The notes under the pieces were generated by a model. That model had not been told where the DNA came from. It saw nothing but the letters and a program-made list of their open reading frames with translations, and ran no database searches. Position numbers and translations under genes: made by a program. Positions 45,959-55,039 of a stretch of 64,000 bases of DNA are shown piece after piece (the stretch's first letter is position 1; the number at the start of each line of letters is the position of its first letter). The stretch comes from Alphaproteobacteria bacterium (lineage in GTDB: Bacteria > Pseudomonadota > Alphaproteobacteria > UBA2966 > CAIVPW01): NCBI GenBank assembly GCA_947481575.1, contig CANKGV010000001.1, forward strand, positions 62,001 to 126,000. Reading direction: 5' to 3'.

Positions 45959-47848
45959 ATGACAGCATCGAGTTCCGTCTCCGAGGCGGAGCGTGGCCAT
46001 TGGGCCGCGTTGTCGCTGGGCGCGCTTGGGGTGGTGTACGGCGACATCGGTACGTCGCCGCTGTACACCATTCGCGAGTGCTTCGCTGAGTACAACGGGC
46101 TGGCACCGACCCACGAGAACGTCTTGGGCATTCTGTCCCTGGCGTTTTGGGCGTTGGTGCTGGCAGTAACCGTGAAGTATGTGCTGGTGATCCTGCGCGC
46201 CGACAACAACGGCGAAGGCGGGATCATCGCACTGATGGCGCTGACCCGTCAGCTCGTAGGCAAACGCCCTTGGATTGCCCCGATCCTCTTTAGCGCCGGT
46301 CTCGTTGGGACGGCGCTCTTCTTTGGCGACGCGGCGATCACGCCTGCCATCTCGGTCCTCAGCGCGGTCGAAGGGCTGGAAATCGCGACGACGATGTTCA
46401 AGCCGTATGTCGTGCCTATTGCCGGATTCGTTCTGGTGCTGCTGTTCGCCATGCAGAGCCGCGGTACTGGCAGTGTCGGGCGTTTGTTCGGCCCGATCAT
46501 CGCGTGCTGGTTTTGCATCTTGGGCGTGCTGGGCGTGTTGGCGATCTTGCGCGCACCCCAGGTACTGCAGGCTGTTGATCCCCGTCATGCCGTCGGATTC
46601 ATAGCGGCGCATGGCTGGGGCACGCTTGTGTCGCTTGGGTCCGTATTCCTGGCAGTTACCGGCGCGGAAGCGCTGTACGCCGACCTGGGCCACTTCGGCC
46701 GCACACCGATCCGCCGCGCTTGGTTCGCCCTAGTGCTGCCGGGATTGGTACTCAATTACTTCGGCCAGGGCGCGCTGATCCTGCAAGACCCATCGGCGGT
46801 CCGCAGCCCGTTCTACCTGCTGGTGCCTAGCGAGTTGCTCTACCCCATGGTTGCTTTGGCAACCGTGGCGACAGTGATTGCCTCCCAAGCGGTAATTTCC
46901 GGCGCGTTCTCGTTGTTCCACCAAGCCATGCAACTTGGCCTCGCACCCCGTATGGGCGTGCGCCACACTTCGGCGCAAGAAAGCAAACAGGTCTACTTGC
47001 CTCAAGTGAACTGGGGTCTGCTATGCGCCGTGCTGGCGCTGGTGATCGGCTTCGGATCGTCGGGCGCGTTGGCTTCGGCCTACGGCATCGCGGTCAACGG
47101 CACCGAAATCGTCACCACCCTACTGGCGTTCTGGGTGGCGGTGTATCAGTGGCGGTGGCCGCGTCTTGCCGCGATTCTGGTGTTCGGTGCGTTCCTGGCC
47201 ATGGACGTGACATTCCTCGCCGCCAACTCTCTGAAAGTCATCGACGGCGGCTGGGTGTCGCTGTTGATCGGTGCGGCCGTATTCACCGTATCGTCGACCT
47301 GGATTCGCGGTCGTGCGGTTTTGTACGAAAAGCTGCAGGAGGGTGGCGCCTCCATGGACGACTTCCTGCGCAGCGTGAACGAGCGCGTGCCGCGTGTCGC
47401 CGGGACCGCGGTATTCCTCGCGCGCGTGGGCGAAACCGTCCCGCATGCACTCCTGCACAACGTGAAGCACAACAAGGTGCTGCATCAGCGCGTGCTGTTG
47501 ATGAGCGTGTTGACCGAGGACGTCCCTGCTGTGCCCAAGGAGCGCCGGGTCGAGGTGACGGCGCTGGAAAAGGGCTTCTACCGGGTCGTGGTCCGCTATG
47601 GGTTCATGCAGGGCCCCAACCTTCCCAAGGTGCTAGCGCTGTGTTCGACCCACGGGCTGGTCATCGATCTGCACGACACCAGCTTCTTCCTGGGCCGCGT
47701 GACCTTGGTGCCGGCGCTCAAACCGCGCTTGGCGCCATGGCGGCGCTCGCTGTACTTTGCGCTCGCCCGCAACGCTTCCAGCGCCACGGACTTCTTCCGC
47801 ATTCCGACCGACCGCGTCGTCGAAGTCGGCGCGCAAATCGCCCTCTAA
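45959..47848 (+). CDS. kup: potassium uptake protein Kup
   Basis: A 629-residue K+/H+ symporter of the KUP/HAK/KT family. Signature GALGVVYGDIGTSPLYTIRE at the first helix, then FWALVLAVTVKYVLVILRAD with NGEGGIIALMAL, GDAAITPAISVLSAVEGLEI, AVTGAEALYADLGHFGRTPI and YLPQVNWGLLCAVLALVIGF. A hydrophilic C-terminal domain follows from about 470. Start ATG 45959 preferred to an in-frame codon 48 nt upstream because it gives the typical short N-terminus. Confidence 0.96.
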   Translation: MTASSSVSEAERGHWAALSLGALGVVYGDIGTSPLYTIRECFAEYNGLAPTHENVLGILSLAFWALVLAVTVKYVLVILRADNNGEGGIIALMALTRQLVGKRPWIAPILFSAGLVGTALFFGDAAITPAISVLSAVEGLEIATTMFKPYVVPIAGFVLVLLFAMQSRGTGSVGRLFGPIIACWFCILGVLGVLAILRAPQVLQAVDPRHAVGFIAAHGWGTLVSLGSVFLAVTGAEALYADLGHFGRTPIRRAWFALVLPGLVLNYFGQGALILQDPSAVRSPFYLLVPSELLYPMVALATVATVIASQAVISGAFSLFHQAMQLGLAPRMGVRHTSAQESKQVYLPQVNWGLLCAVLALVIGFGSSGALASAYGIAVNGTEIVTTLLAFWVAVYQWRWPRLAAILVFGAFLAMDVTFLAANSLKVIDGGWVSLLIGAAVFTVSSTWIRGRAVLYEKLQEGGASMDDFLRSVNERVPRVAGTAVFLARVGETVPHALLHNVKHNKVLHQRVLLMSVLTEDVPAVPKERRVEVTALEKGFYRVVVRYGFMQGPNLPKVLALCSTHGLVIDLHDTSFFLGRVTLVPALKPRLAPWRRSLYFALARNASSATDFFRIPTDRVVEVGAQIAL

Positions 47849-47866
47849 CCGCACCGGATCGAACTG

Positions 47867-48490
47867 ATGCTGGAAAGTCTGATCGCCTGGATGGCGACCT
47901 GGATCATCGCTGTCATCGACGGCGCCGGGTATCTGGGCGTCGTTGTGTTGATGGCGATCGAGTCCGCCTGCATCCCGTTGCCGTCCGAGATCATTATGCC
48001 GTTCGCAGGCTACCTTGCCTCGACCGGCCGGTTCACGTTGTGGGCTGCCGCCACCGCCGGTGCGATCGGCTGCAACCTCGGCTCGACGCTCGCGTATGCG
48101 GTGGGAGCATCGGGCGGACGGGCGTTGGTGGAGCGCTGGGGGCCCTACGTACTCATCAGCCACCGCGATCTCGACATGGCCGACCGGTTTTTTGTCCGGT
48201 ACGGCGGACCGGCGGTATTCGTCGGCCGGCTGCTGCCGGTCGTGCGCACCTTCATCGCCTTCCCTGCCGGGGTGGCGCGCATGCCGCAATGGCAGTTCCA
48301 GATCTACACGTTCGTGGGTTCGTGGCTGTGGTGCCTGGGGCTGGGCTACATCGGCTACGCCCTAGGCGACCGCTGGAACCGCGATGAGACATTCCGCGGG
48401 CTGATGCACCGGTTCGATGCCGTGATCGTCGTTGTGGGAGTGGTTCTTGTCGGCCTCTACGTTTGGCGCCACTTGCGGCATCGCCGCTAG
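47867..48490 (+). CDS. DedA family membrane protein
   Basis: A 207-residue DedA/VTT-domain protein; members act in undecaprenyl phosphate or phospholipid recycling and membrane potential homeostasis. Motifs: AIESACIPLPSEIIMPFAGY, GCNLGSTLAYAVGASGGRAL, FFVRYGGPAVFVGRLLPVVR and TFIAFPAGVARMPQWQFQIY. Contains the conserved glycines and the FxGR-x3-R motif. It lies 18 nt after kup and ends just before a strong terminator hairpin. Confidence 0.93.
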   Translation: MLESLIAWMATWIIAVIDGAGYLGVVVLMAIESACIPLPSEIIMPFAGYLASTGRFTLWAAATAGAIGCNLGSTLAYAVGASGGRALVERWGPYVLISHRDLDMADRFFVRYGGPAVFVGRLLPVVRTFIAFPAGVARMPQWQFQIYTFVGSWLWCLGLGYIGYALGDRWNRDETFRGLMHRFDAVIVVVGVVLVGLYVWRHLRHRR

Positions 48491-48497
48491 ACAAGAA

Positions 48498-48529
48498 AAA
48501 GGGGGCGCACCTTGCGGCGCGCCCCCTTT
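48498..48529. terminator. bidirectional rho-independent terminator
   Basis: AAAGGGGGCGC (48498-48508) and GCGCCCCCTTT (48519-48529) form a perfect 11-bp stem with a 10-nt loop. The A-run at the left base and T-run at the right base suit termination in both directions, serving kup-dedA from the left and the small exported-protein gene from the right. Confidence 0.85.
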
Positions 48530-48584
48530 GCGAGCTGGTCGGGGATGTCGGCGAGAGGTGGGAGGGGCCCCGCGCCGCGCAGAG

Positions 48585-48875
48585 CTAGGAGAGGGGCTCT
48601 TCCCGTGCCGGCTCGTGTACCGTCAAGGCCTCTAGGTCTTTCGTGCCTGGCCGGAACCAGACTTCGACTTCGCTGCCCTGTTCAATCGTGCGCAAATCGA
48701 TTCGTTCGGCCGCGAATGTGCGGGCGCCGACGGTTACCGTGGCGGCGGCGTGGTCAACGGCAGTGACCACACCCGCTTCGTGGTCCCAGCGGGGCAGGAC
48801 GGTGGCGTCGGCGAGCGAAGCGGTGGCGAACCAGCCCGCTAGCGCAACTCCTGCAACCATCAATGCCCGACCCAT
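48585..48875 (-). CDS. small exported protein of unknown function
   Basis: A 96-residue protein beginning at ATG 48875 with a signal peptide (MVAGVALAGWFATASLADA). The mature part alternates hydrophobic and polar residues as a small beta-barrel would (GVVTAVDHAAATVTVGARTF, IDLRTIEQGSEVEVWFRPG), reminiscent of an OB or DUF1344/DUF5666-like fold, but no family can be assigned. Single gene; its transcript should end at the hairpin at 48498-48529. Confidence 0.65.
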   Translation of the reverse strand: MGRALMVAGVALAGWFATASLADATVLPRWDHEAGVVTAVDHAAATVTVGARTFAAERIDLRTIEQGSEVEVWFRPGTKDLEALTVHEPAREEPLS

Positions 48876-49023
48876 GAACCGCTCCGTCGTACTCGTTGGC
48901 CCGCCGTTGTGGGCACGCAACTACAAATAGCCCACACGTCCCCGCGCGGTATGTGACCGATGGCCGCACGGTTGCGCCGGCGCTACTGTCTGGGTGGCCC
49001 CGGTAGTTCTCTGGAGGTGGCCA

Positions 49024-50085
49024 ATGCCCAGCGAAACTCGCACCGCCGCGATCCGCGTGACCGCGACCGCGATCGCTGCCGTGCTGGCCTTTGTCGCAGC
49101 GGCGGTCGCCGTTCTCTACGGGATCGAGCGGCTTGGCGGCAAACCCGGCCAGCCTGTGGCACCCGTCACAATCGCAGCAGCACCGCCAAGCCAACCCGAA
49201 ACCGCAGCGACGGACGCGCGAGTAGCGACGGTCGTGCGCGAAATTGCCGCAGCGGCGCACCCGGTAGTGTTCGTTCTGTCGGCGGCCGATGCGGCGACCG
49301 GAACGCATCGCGATGATCCAGATGTCCTTGCGGCCCTACGCAAGTTCCCCGAGCTGTTCTTCGCGCCGCGGCCAGGCACCGGGCTCGCTCAGATGTTGCT
49401 GCAGGGCGCTCGGTATCTGCTGCAGACCACCATCGCCGTGGATGGCCAGCGCGTGGCCGTCACCGCGACCGTCGTTGGCGCCGCGGACGGCGACACTATC
49501 TGGGCCGGCAGGTATCAGGGCACCACCGCCGAGGCGGCGTTGTCGCTGTCCGAACAAGTTCTGGCCGACGTCAGCGCGGCCATCGCGCGGGTGGAACTGA
49601 CGCGCGAGTACACGCTGCCGCCCAATAGCCTGGAGGGTTTTGAGGAGGTTCAGTTGGAGCTCAAGATCGACCTCAATGACGCCAACGTGGCGCGCGGCCT
49701 GGGCTCCGTGGCGATGTACTTCGAGCGCTACGAGGAGGCACTCCGCCTGTACCGCTTGGCGCAGGCGCTGGATCCGTTCACGGCGATCACCAATGTGCAG
49801 CAGGTGGCCGGAGCCCTGTTCGCGCTCGGCCGCTATTCGCAAGCGCAGCAACTGTACGAGGGCTGCGTGCATCAGACTGCTGATCACACCGTATGTTACG
49901 GGGCGCTCGCAGCGACCTACGCGATGCTGGGTCGACCCGATGACGCCCGTACCTCGCTCGCGGGTCTGACGGCGGTGCGGGCCAACCCAACGGTCGCATT
50001 GGTGCTGGCGGCGGTGCGGGCCGAGATCGGGGCGACGCCGCCCCGGAACATGGCTGACGGATTGCGGAAGGCGGGGTTGCACTAG
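49024..50085 (+). CDS. membrane-anchored TPR protein resembling the output part of TPR adenylate cyclases
   Basis: A 353-residue protein with CTGGAGG before ATG 49024. One N-terminal membrane anchor (VTATAIAAVLAFVAAAVAVL). Residues about 65-200 resemble the TolB-like/FlgO-like alpha-beta domain that follows the catalytic domain in rhizobial TPR adenylate cyclases (ARYLLQTTIAVDGQRVAVTA, DGDTIWAGRYQGTTAEAALS). A helical TPR region follows (GSVAMYFERYEEALRLYRLA; AGALFALGRYSQAQQLYEGC). There is no cyclase or DNA-binding domain. Probably periplasmic-facing or a scaffold; function unknown. Confidence 0.65.
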   Translation: MPSETRTAAIRVTATAIAAVLAFVAAAVAVLYGIERLGGKPGQPVAPVTIAAAPPSQPETAATDARVATVVREIAAAAHPVVFVLSAADAATGTHRDDPDVLAALRKFPELFFAPRPGTGLAQMLLQGARYLLQTTIAVDGQRVAVTATVVGAADGDTIWAGRYQGTTAEAALSLSEQVLADVSAAIARVELTREYTLPPNSLEGFEEVQLELKIDLNDANVARGLGSVAMYFERYEEALRLYRLAQALDPFTAITNVQQVAGALFALGRYSQAQQLYEGCVHQTADHTVCYGALAATYAMLGRPDDARTSLAGLTAVRANPTVALVLAAVRAEIGATPPRNMADGLRKAGLH

Positions 50086-50189
50086 CCCCTGGTGCCGATC
50101 GCGCGGCGCGACGCCGAACGCGTTCAGGGCATGTCGTCCTGTCGGCCGCCGCTGAAACACGCGCCACGCAACCGCGGAGGCAACCGAAC

Positions 50190-51059
50190 CTAAAAGGGAG
50201 CCGGAAAGACGCCAGGGCGACCGCGATTGGCGATGTCGCAGTTTGGGTAGTAGCGCAGCGGCCCGGTGCCGTTGCCGCCATTCTGCTGGGGCGCGCCGAA
50301 GTACTGCACCTTGGTGACCTTGGGCACGCCGTACGGTTCCCAGTTGTCGGTGGGGCCAAGGCCGGCGACTTCCAAGATCAGCTTGCGCAGGATGGCGGTG
50401 GCGAACGTCTGGAAGTTCTCCGCCGCAATCACAAACGAGCCAGACCCGCCGATCACGCATTCCCGGTAGTAGACGTCGAGGTCGGTGACTCCACCGTTGG
50501 CGCCGTTGGTGTCGTTGAGGATCGGCAGGCCGTTGATCGTGACGCCCTGGTTCACCGCCATGTCGCGGTAGGCCACCACCGAGAGGCCGCTGTTGTTCGG
50601 GCCATCGCCAGAAACGTCGATGACGCGGCGGTCCGCCTGGTAGGGGCTGATGGGGAACAGGCTCATACCGATGTCGATGGCGCCGGAAATCGACGTGCCT
50701 TGTCCGGACACGATGCTGGCGGCGTTGACCTGGGCGATGAATTGGCGCGCGCTCTGCTCGTCCTGGATCACAGTCCAGTCGACGGTGGTGCGAAACAGCC
50801 CCCACCCGGCCCATTCCAAATAGGTGACCGCGATCTTGCCGTTGCGGCCGTTCTGAATAGCCTTGAGCAGCATCGGGTTGATGAGCGCATCGGCATAGCC
50901 GCCGCGCTGCAGCGTTGCCTCCTGGCGGTCTACGCTGCCAGAAACATCGACAGCGATCACCAGCAACAGGTCGACGCGCGAGCCGTCTGTGGCCGGCGAC
51001 GACGCGCCCGCCGCCAACAGCACCGCAAGCGCCGAGAGAAGGGGAAGAATCCGCCGCAT
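50190..51059 (-). CDS. DUF1194 (VWA-like) exported protein
   Basis: A 289-residue exported protein with signal peptide (ILPLLSALAVLLAAGASS). The VWA-type MIDAS motif is LLLVIAVDVSGSVDRQEATL, with further metal residues in GQGTSISGAIDIGMSLF and VIDVSGDGPNNSGLSV. This matches DUF1194, a common alphaproteobacterial family of unknown role, probably an adhesion or complex-assembly domain in the periplasm. It lies downstream of the RNA methyltransferase gene on the same strand (106-nt gap). Confidence 0.87.
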   Translation of the reverse strand: MRRILPLLSALAVLLAAGASSPATDGSRVDLLLVIAVDVSGSVDRQEATLQRGGYADALINPMLLKAIQNGRNGKIAVTYLEWAGWGLFRTTVDWTVIQDEQSARQFIAQVNAASIVSGQGTSISGAIDIGMSLFPISPYQADRRVIDVSGDGPNNSGLSVVAYRDMAVNQGVTINGLPILNDTNGANGGVTDLDVYYRECVIGGSGSFVIAAENFQTFATAILRKLILEVAGLGPTDNWEPYGVPKVTKVQYFGAPQQNGGNGTGPLRYYPNCDIANRGRPGVFPAPF

Positions 51060-51165
51060 CGCGCGCCAGTCTAGCAGCAGCGGGGCGAGCGGACAGCGGT
51101 CAGGCGGCTTCGCCGACCCGATGAGATCACGCTCACGTGAACGCCGGACCCGTGAGAGCCCGCAG

Positions 51166-52146
51166 CTAGGTCGCCGCCAGCATCTGGATCAGGATTGCGG
51201 CGGTAGCCGATACGTTCAACGACTGCACCCGCCCGCCGCCGCGCAAAGTAATCACCTGATCGCAGGCATCGAGAGTCGCGCGCGGTAGCCCCTTCTCCTC
51301 ATTGCCCAGGACAAGAGCAACCGGCTTGCCGGTGGCACGCAACGCCGAAAGCGGCAGACCCGACTCCGCCGAGGTACCAACCACGCGATAGGTGCGGCGC
51401 AGGCGCGTCAGCGCTGGGGCAAAACCCTCGCAGCGGTACACGTTGATGTACTCCAGCCCCCCTTCGGCGATCCGGTAACTGGCGTCCGACGGCGCTGCCT
51501 GGCCGGGGTGATCCGATAGAACGATGCGCGGCAGGCCAAAGAAGGCGGCGGTGCGGGCGATCGCGCCCAGGTTTTGCGGGTTACCGATGCCGTCGAGCAG
51601 CAGCAATGGCTTGCCGTCCATGGCCCAGCGCTCGGCCTCGCCAACGTCGAACGTCAGCACGGGACGCGGCTGGGCCAACGCGACCACGCCACCATGCATC
51701 GGCGTCCCGGCGACCCGCGCGAGCTCGTCGCCAGGCAGCTCGCGATAGGGCTTCCGCGCCTTGCCCAGTTCGGCAAGGTAGGGAGCCACCATCGGCTTGG
51801 TCCGCTCGTCGAAGAACAACCGCATCACCCGCTTAGGCGACATGGCAAACAGCGCCGCGACCGCCGCCACGCCGGAGATGCGGGCCAGATTGTCCTGCGG
51901 CGGCGGTGCGGCTTCCTCGTGCCGGCGCGGCGGGCGCTGCCCCCGGTGCTGCGGGCGCTTGCCGGCGGCGGCGGGATGGCGCGGCGGGCGCACATCGCGG
52001 TGCGGCTTGCCGGACTTGGCCGATGTCCGCGGCTTGGTCGCCGCCCTGGGCTTCGCCGACGTACGAGGTTTGGCCGACGCCGAGGGTTTCCCCCCAGTTC
52101 GGGATTTGCCGGACGTGCGGGGCGTGCGTGAGTCTCGTGCCGCCAT
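51166..52146 (-). CDS. SpoU/TrmH-family RNA 2'-O-methyltransferase with basic N-terminal tail
   Basis: A 326-residue SPOUT enzyme. Residues 1-75 are low-complexity and strongly basic, with repeated KPRTSAKPRAATKPRTSAKS units and H/R-rich stretches. The substrate-binding L30e-like domain follows (SGVAAVAALFAMSPKRVMRL), then the catalytic knot: LLLLDGIGNPQNLGAIARTA, LVLGNEEKGLPRATLDACDQ and RVQSLNVSATAAILIQ. RlmB-like 23S rRNA methylation or antibiotic-resistance rRNA methylation are both possible. Its ATG abuts the stop of the FAD oxidoreductase gene with no spacer. Confidence 0.85.
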   Translation of the reverse strand: MAARDSRTPRTSGKSRTGGKPSASAKPRTSAKPRAATKPRTSAKSGKPHRDVRPPRHPAAAGKRPQHRGQRPPRRHEEAAPPPQDNLARISGVAAVAALFAMSPKRVMRLFFDERTKPMVAPYLAELGKARKPYRELPGDELARVAGTPMHGGVVALAQPRPVLTFDVGEAERWAMDGKPLLLLDGIGNPQNLGAIARTAAFFGLPRIVLSDHPGQAAPSDASYRIAEGGLEYINVYRCEGFAPALTRLRRTYRVVGTSAESGLPLSALRATGKPVALVLGNEEKGLPRATLDACDQVITLRGGGRVQSLNVSATAAILIQMLAAT

Positions 52147-53589
52147 CTATGCCTCAGCGAAGGTTTGCATGAGCAACAAGTTGTAGTTCATCACGTCGTT
52201 CAGCGATTCGAAACACGCGGAACTGCCCGCGTACCAGGTGCGGTTGCGCCCTTGGCGTTCGAACACCTCCCACGGCAGGCCGCGAGCCACACCGTCCGCC
52301 GTAAAGCGCGGGAAATAGGACCACTGGCGCCGCTGGACCAGGGTGACATCAGCAAACCCGAGGCGGGCCATTTCCGGCCTTAGCCGCGCGTCAAGATCGG
52401 CCAGCAGCGCCGCGTCCGGCGGGCGGTCGACATACTGGTAGGCCACCGCCGCACACCGATCGCTCTGCGCGTCTGGCCAGCTGAAATGGATGTCGCGGAC
52501 ACCCGCCACGGAAAATGTCGCCCCAGGCGTCAGGGCATCGATCACGTAGGCCTTGAGGGCTCCGGCGGCCCACCGCGGCGTCTCGATCAAGTTGGTGACG
52601 AAGGTCGATGCAGTTTGCGCTTGAAACAGCTCCGTCTCGTTTGCGTCCGGTCCAAGGAACTGGAGCGAGGCACGAAAGTCGGTGGCCACCACAATGTCGT
52701 CGAACACGAACTCTGCGGGACCTTCGGGTGTTTCCGCGGTGACGGTGACCGGACCGGATGCGGGCCGCGCTACCGACCGCACGGTAACGCCGAGGCGCAC
52801 GTCCAGTCCGTCCTCCTCCACAATGCGTTCGAACAAGGTCTGGGTACCGACGTCTACCATTTGCACGACCGGGCGGCGGGACAGGCCTAGGCGCGTCAGC
52901 ACAAAGGCCGACACCAGAGCCGGCTGATTCCACAGCAATGCGTAGAGCGTCGGGATGGTTTCCAGCACGCCATAGCCTTGCCCCGACGATGCCAGCCAGA
53001 AGTACGGCAGCATCGCATGCAACCGGTGGCGCTCCACCATGTCCATGAACGGCAGCGCGAGTTCCGCCATCGCCGCGGTCGACGGTCGGCGCGCGAGGGG
53101 GTGATAGCCCTGGCCCAATAGGCGGCGGCGCAAGCGGTGGTAACGGCGGATAGCGCCGAGCAGCGCAAGGAGGCGCATGAGATTGCCCCCGCGCGGCATC
53201 TTGTCTACCCGAGCCAGCGCGTCATACGTCCCCTGCACGAACGATGCGAGGTGGTGTTCCCGCAGTCCGCCTCCGAGGGCGGTGGTGAATACGCTGCGCT
53301 CGTAAACTTTTGGCGCGGTGAGACGCCCAACCCCATAGCGCGCCATCAGGCGAATGAACTCGGAATAGTGCGGGGGGATGTAGCAGGCGCCCATCTCGTG
53401 GGGGAACCCGCGATGTATGGGCGAGCACGCCTTGCCGCCAATGCGGTGTTCCCGCTCCAGCACGGTGACGTGCGCGAACCCGCGTTGCTTGAGGAGGTGC
53501 GCCAGATGCACGCCGCCACAGCCTCCGCCGATGATGCCGATGCGGCTGTCTTTGCGCAGGCGGGCGCCCGCGCCGGTTGGTTCATTCAT
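52147..53589 (-). CDS. FAD-dependent oxidoreductase of unknown substrate
   Basis: A 480-residue flavoprotein in the amine oxidase/phytoene-desaturase-like superfamily. The dinucleotide fold is IGIIGGGCGGVHLAHLLKQR with VTVLEREHRIGGKACSPIHR, and the second FAD contact is near the C-terminus (RTWYAGSSACFESLNDVMNY). Middle segments MVDVGTQTLFERIVEEDGLD and DDIVVATDFRASLQFLG match the family. Its start overlaps the stop of the adenylate-forming enzyme gene (ATGA), and its stop abuts the RNA methyltransferase start. Substrate unknown; likely acts on the product of the ligase. Confidence 0.8.
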   Translation of the reverse strand: MNEPTGAGARLRKDSRIGIIGGGCGGVHLAHLLKQRGFAHVTVLEREHRIGGKACSPIHRGFPHEMGACYIPPHYSEFIRLMARYGVGRLTAPKVYERSVFTTALGGGLREHHLASFVQGTYDALARVDKMPRGGNLMRLLALLGAIRRYHRLRRRLLGQGYHPLARRPSTAAMAELALPFMDMVERHRLHAMLPYFWLASSGQGYGVLETIPTLYALLWNQPALVSAFVLTRLGLSRRPVVQMVDVGTQTLFERIVEEDGLDVRLGVTVRSVARPASGPVTVTAETPEGPAEFVFDDIVVATDFRASLQFLGPDANETELFQAQTASTFVTNLIETPRWAAGALKAYVIDALTPGATFSVAGVRDIHFSWPDAQSDRCAAVAYQYVDRPPDAALLADLDARLRPEMARLGFADVTLVQRRQWSYFPRFTADGVARGLPWEVFERQGRNRTWYAGSSACFESLNDVMNYNLLLMQTFAEA

Positions 53590-54917
53590 GGAGACTCCGG
53601 TCCTACGATGACCTTGAACTTGCCGGTCTTGGCGTCGGGAAGGAGGTCGTCGCGGACCTCGACCCGGAAGCTAACGTTCTGCATGTCCTTTAGGGTCAGC
53701 ATTTCCAGAAAGCGCTCGCGGGCCTCAGCCACTGCCACAACCTGCTCGGACGTGGCGAGCGACGATGCGAGGCAAATCCGCAGCACGCACGCGTCGTTGC
53801 TAAGCCGCTGGAGTTGATGCCGCCGCACGTTGTTCACGCGGAACTCGACCATGCGCACTGGTGGCAGAAAATCAAGTTCCCCATGGCGATTGACGAACGT
53901 CGGCAGCTGCTCTGCGCGCCCCACCACCTCCGCGATCTTGGTGAACGGCAACACCTTGGTGGCGTCCTCCACGGGCACCAGGCGATCGTTCATGCGATAG
54001 CGGATCAACGGCATGGTCCGGTTGAACAGGTTGGTGACCAGCGTGAAATCCGGCGCCAACTCGAAGATCAGATCGTCCTCGAGCAGGTACATTCCGTCGT
54101 ACTCGGGCTTGGCCAATCCCATGATGCCGTGCTCGGTGCACGAGTACACGTTGAACAACGGGATACCGAACGCCTCCTCGATCACGGCTCGGTCGGCAGC
54201 CTGGATCGGCTCGGCGCTGCTCTGCACATACTTCGGCGCGATGTGAAGCTGGCCGCGCCGTTGCTTCTCGGCAAGGATCGCGAGGCTGCTCGCGTAGCCG
54301 ACCAAGATGGTTGGCTGGAACCGCTGCATCCCTTCGATCGCTTCGCTCAACGGCCGGGTGATATCGAACGTTGCGACGTCATAGAGGAGATTCAGCGGCC
54401 ATCGTTTGCAAGTTGTGGCCATGGTCACGCCGGCGAAATGGCCGCGCGTGGCACCGAAGAACCCCAAACGGCGCTTGGCTAGGCTCAGCGGGTTGACGCG
54501 CAGCGCCTGAGCGAGCCCCCGCAACCAGTCGTTCTGGGAGAAGACGAAATAGCCCATTTCGCCAGAGCTGCCGGACGTGTGCAGGGCCAAGTAGCGGCCG
54601 CGAAAGAGATCGAGCGAGTCGTGCGACGTGGCGAAGAACTCTTCGATGCCGCGCCGCGTGATCGCAGGATCGGTGACGATCCGGTCGAAGTTGGCCATGA
54701 AATCGGACTTGGTGAGAGCCGGGAAGTCGCCCGGTGTGCACGAGTGCACATCGATGTGCCGCTCGGCGATGATGTCGCGGTAATAGGGCGAACGCGCCGC
54801 GACGAACGCCGCCAAACTGCGGAACTTCGCGAGTTGTCGTTCCTGAAGCTGCAGGCGCGCGCAGCGCGCGTTACGGCGGTGATCGCGGCGGGCGCGCAGG
54901 AGAGTCAGTACGTTCAT
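53586..54917 (-). CDS. adenylate-forming enzyme, F390-synthetase-related (PaaK/CapK-like)
   Basis: A 443-residue ANL-type enzyme related to phenylacetate-CoA ligase and coenzyme F390 synthetase. ATP-loop YLALHTSGSSGEMGYFVFSQ, then GYASSLAILAEKQRRG, SSAEPIQAADRAVIEEAFG, VYSCTEHGIMGLAKPEYDG (YxxTEHG) and MPLIRYRMNDRLVPVEDATK. The conserved C-terminal lysine appears in DAKTGKFKVIVGP. It should adenylate a carboxylate or phosphate-type substrate that cannot be named. Start ATG 54917 gives the standard N-terminus MNVLTLLRARRD; upstream in-frame sequence is a shadow of the MFS gene. First gene of a leftward operon. Confidence 0.82.
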   Translation of the reverse strand: MNVLTLLRARRDHRRNARCARLQLQERQLAKFRSLAAFVAARSPYYRDIIAERHIDVHSCTPGDFPALTKSDFMANFDRIVTDPAITRRGIEEFFATSHDSLDLFRGRYLALHTSGSSGEMGYFVFSQNDWLRGLAQALRVNPLSLAKRRLGFFGATRGHFAGVTMATTCKRWPLNLLYDVATFDITRPLSEAIEGMQRFQPTILVGYASSLAILAEKQRRGQLHIAPKYVQSSAEPIQAADRAVIEEAFGIPLFNVYSCTEHGIMGLAKPEYDGMYLLEDDLIFELAPDFTLVTNLFNRTMPLIRYRMNDRLVPVEDATKVLPFTKIAEVVGRAEQLPTFVNRHGELDFLPPVRMVEFRVNNVRRHQLQRLSNDACVLRICLASSLATSEQVVAVAEARERFLEMLTLKDMQNVSFRVEVRDDLLPDAKTGKFKVIVGPESP

Positions 54918-55039
54918 TCCGCCCGATCGACCCCAACGCCAACCCCCGCCTATCCGGAGACCGGCGCAGACGCGGCATATTACCGATTTTCGTGCCCGGT
55001 GGGCGTGAACCTCGCTCCGCGACGGCCGAACGGCCCGCC

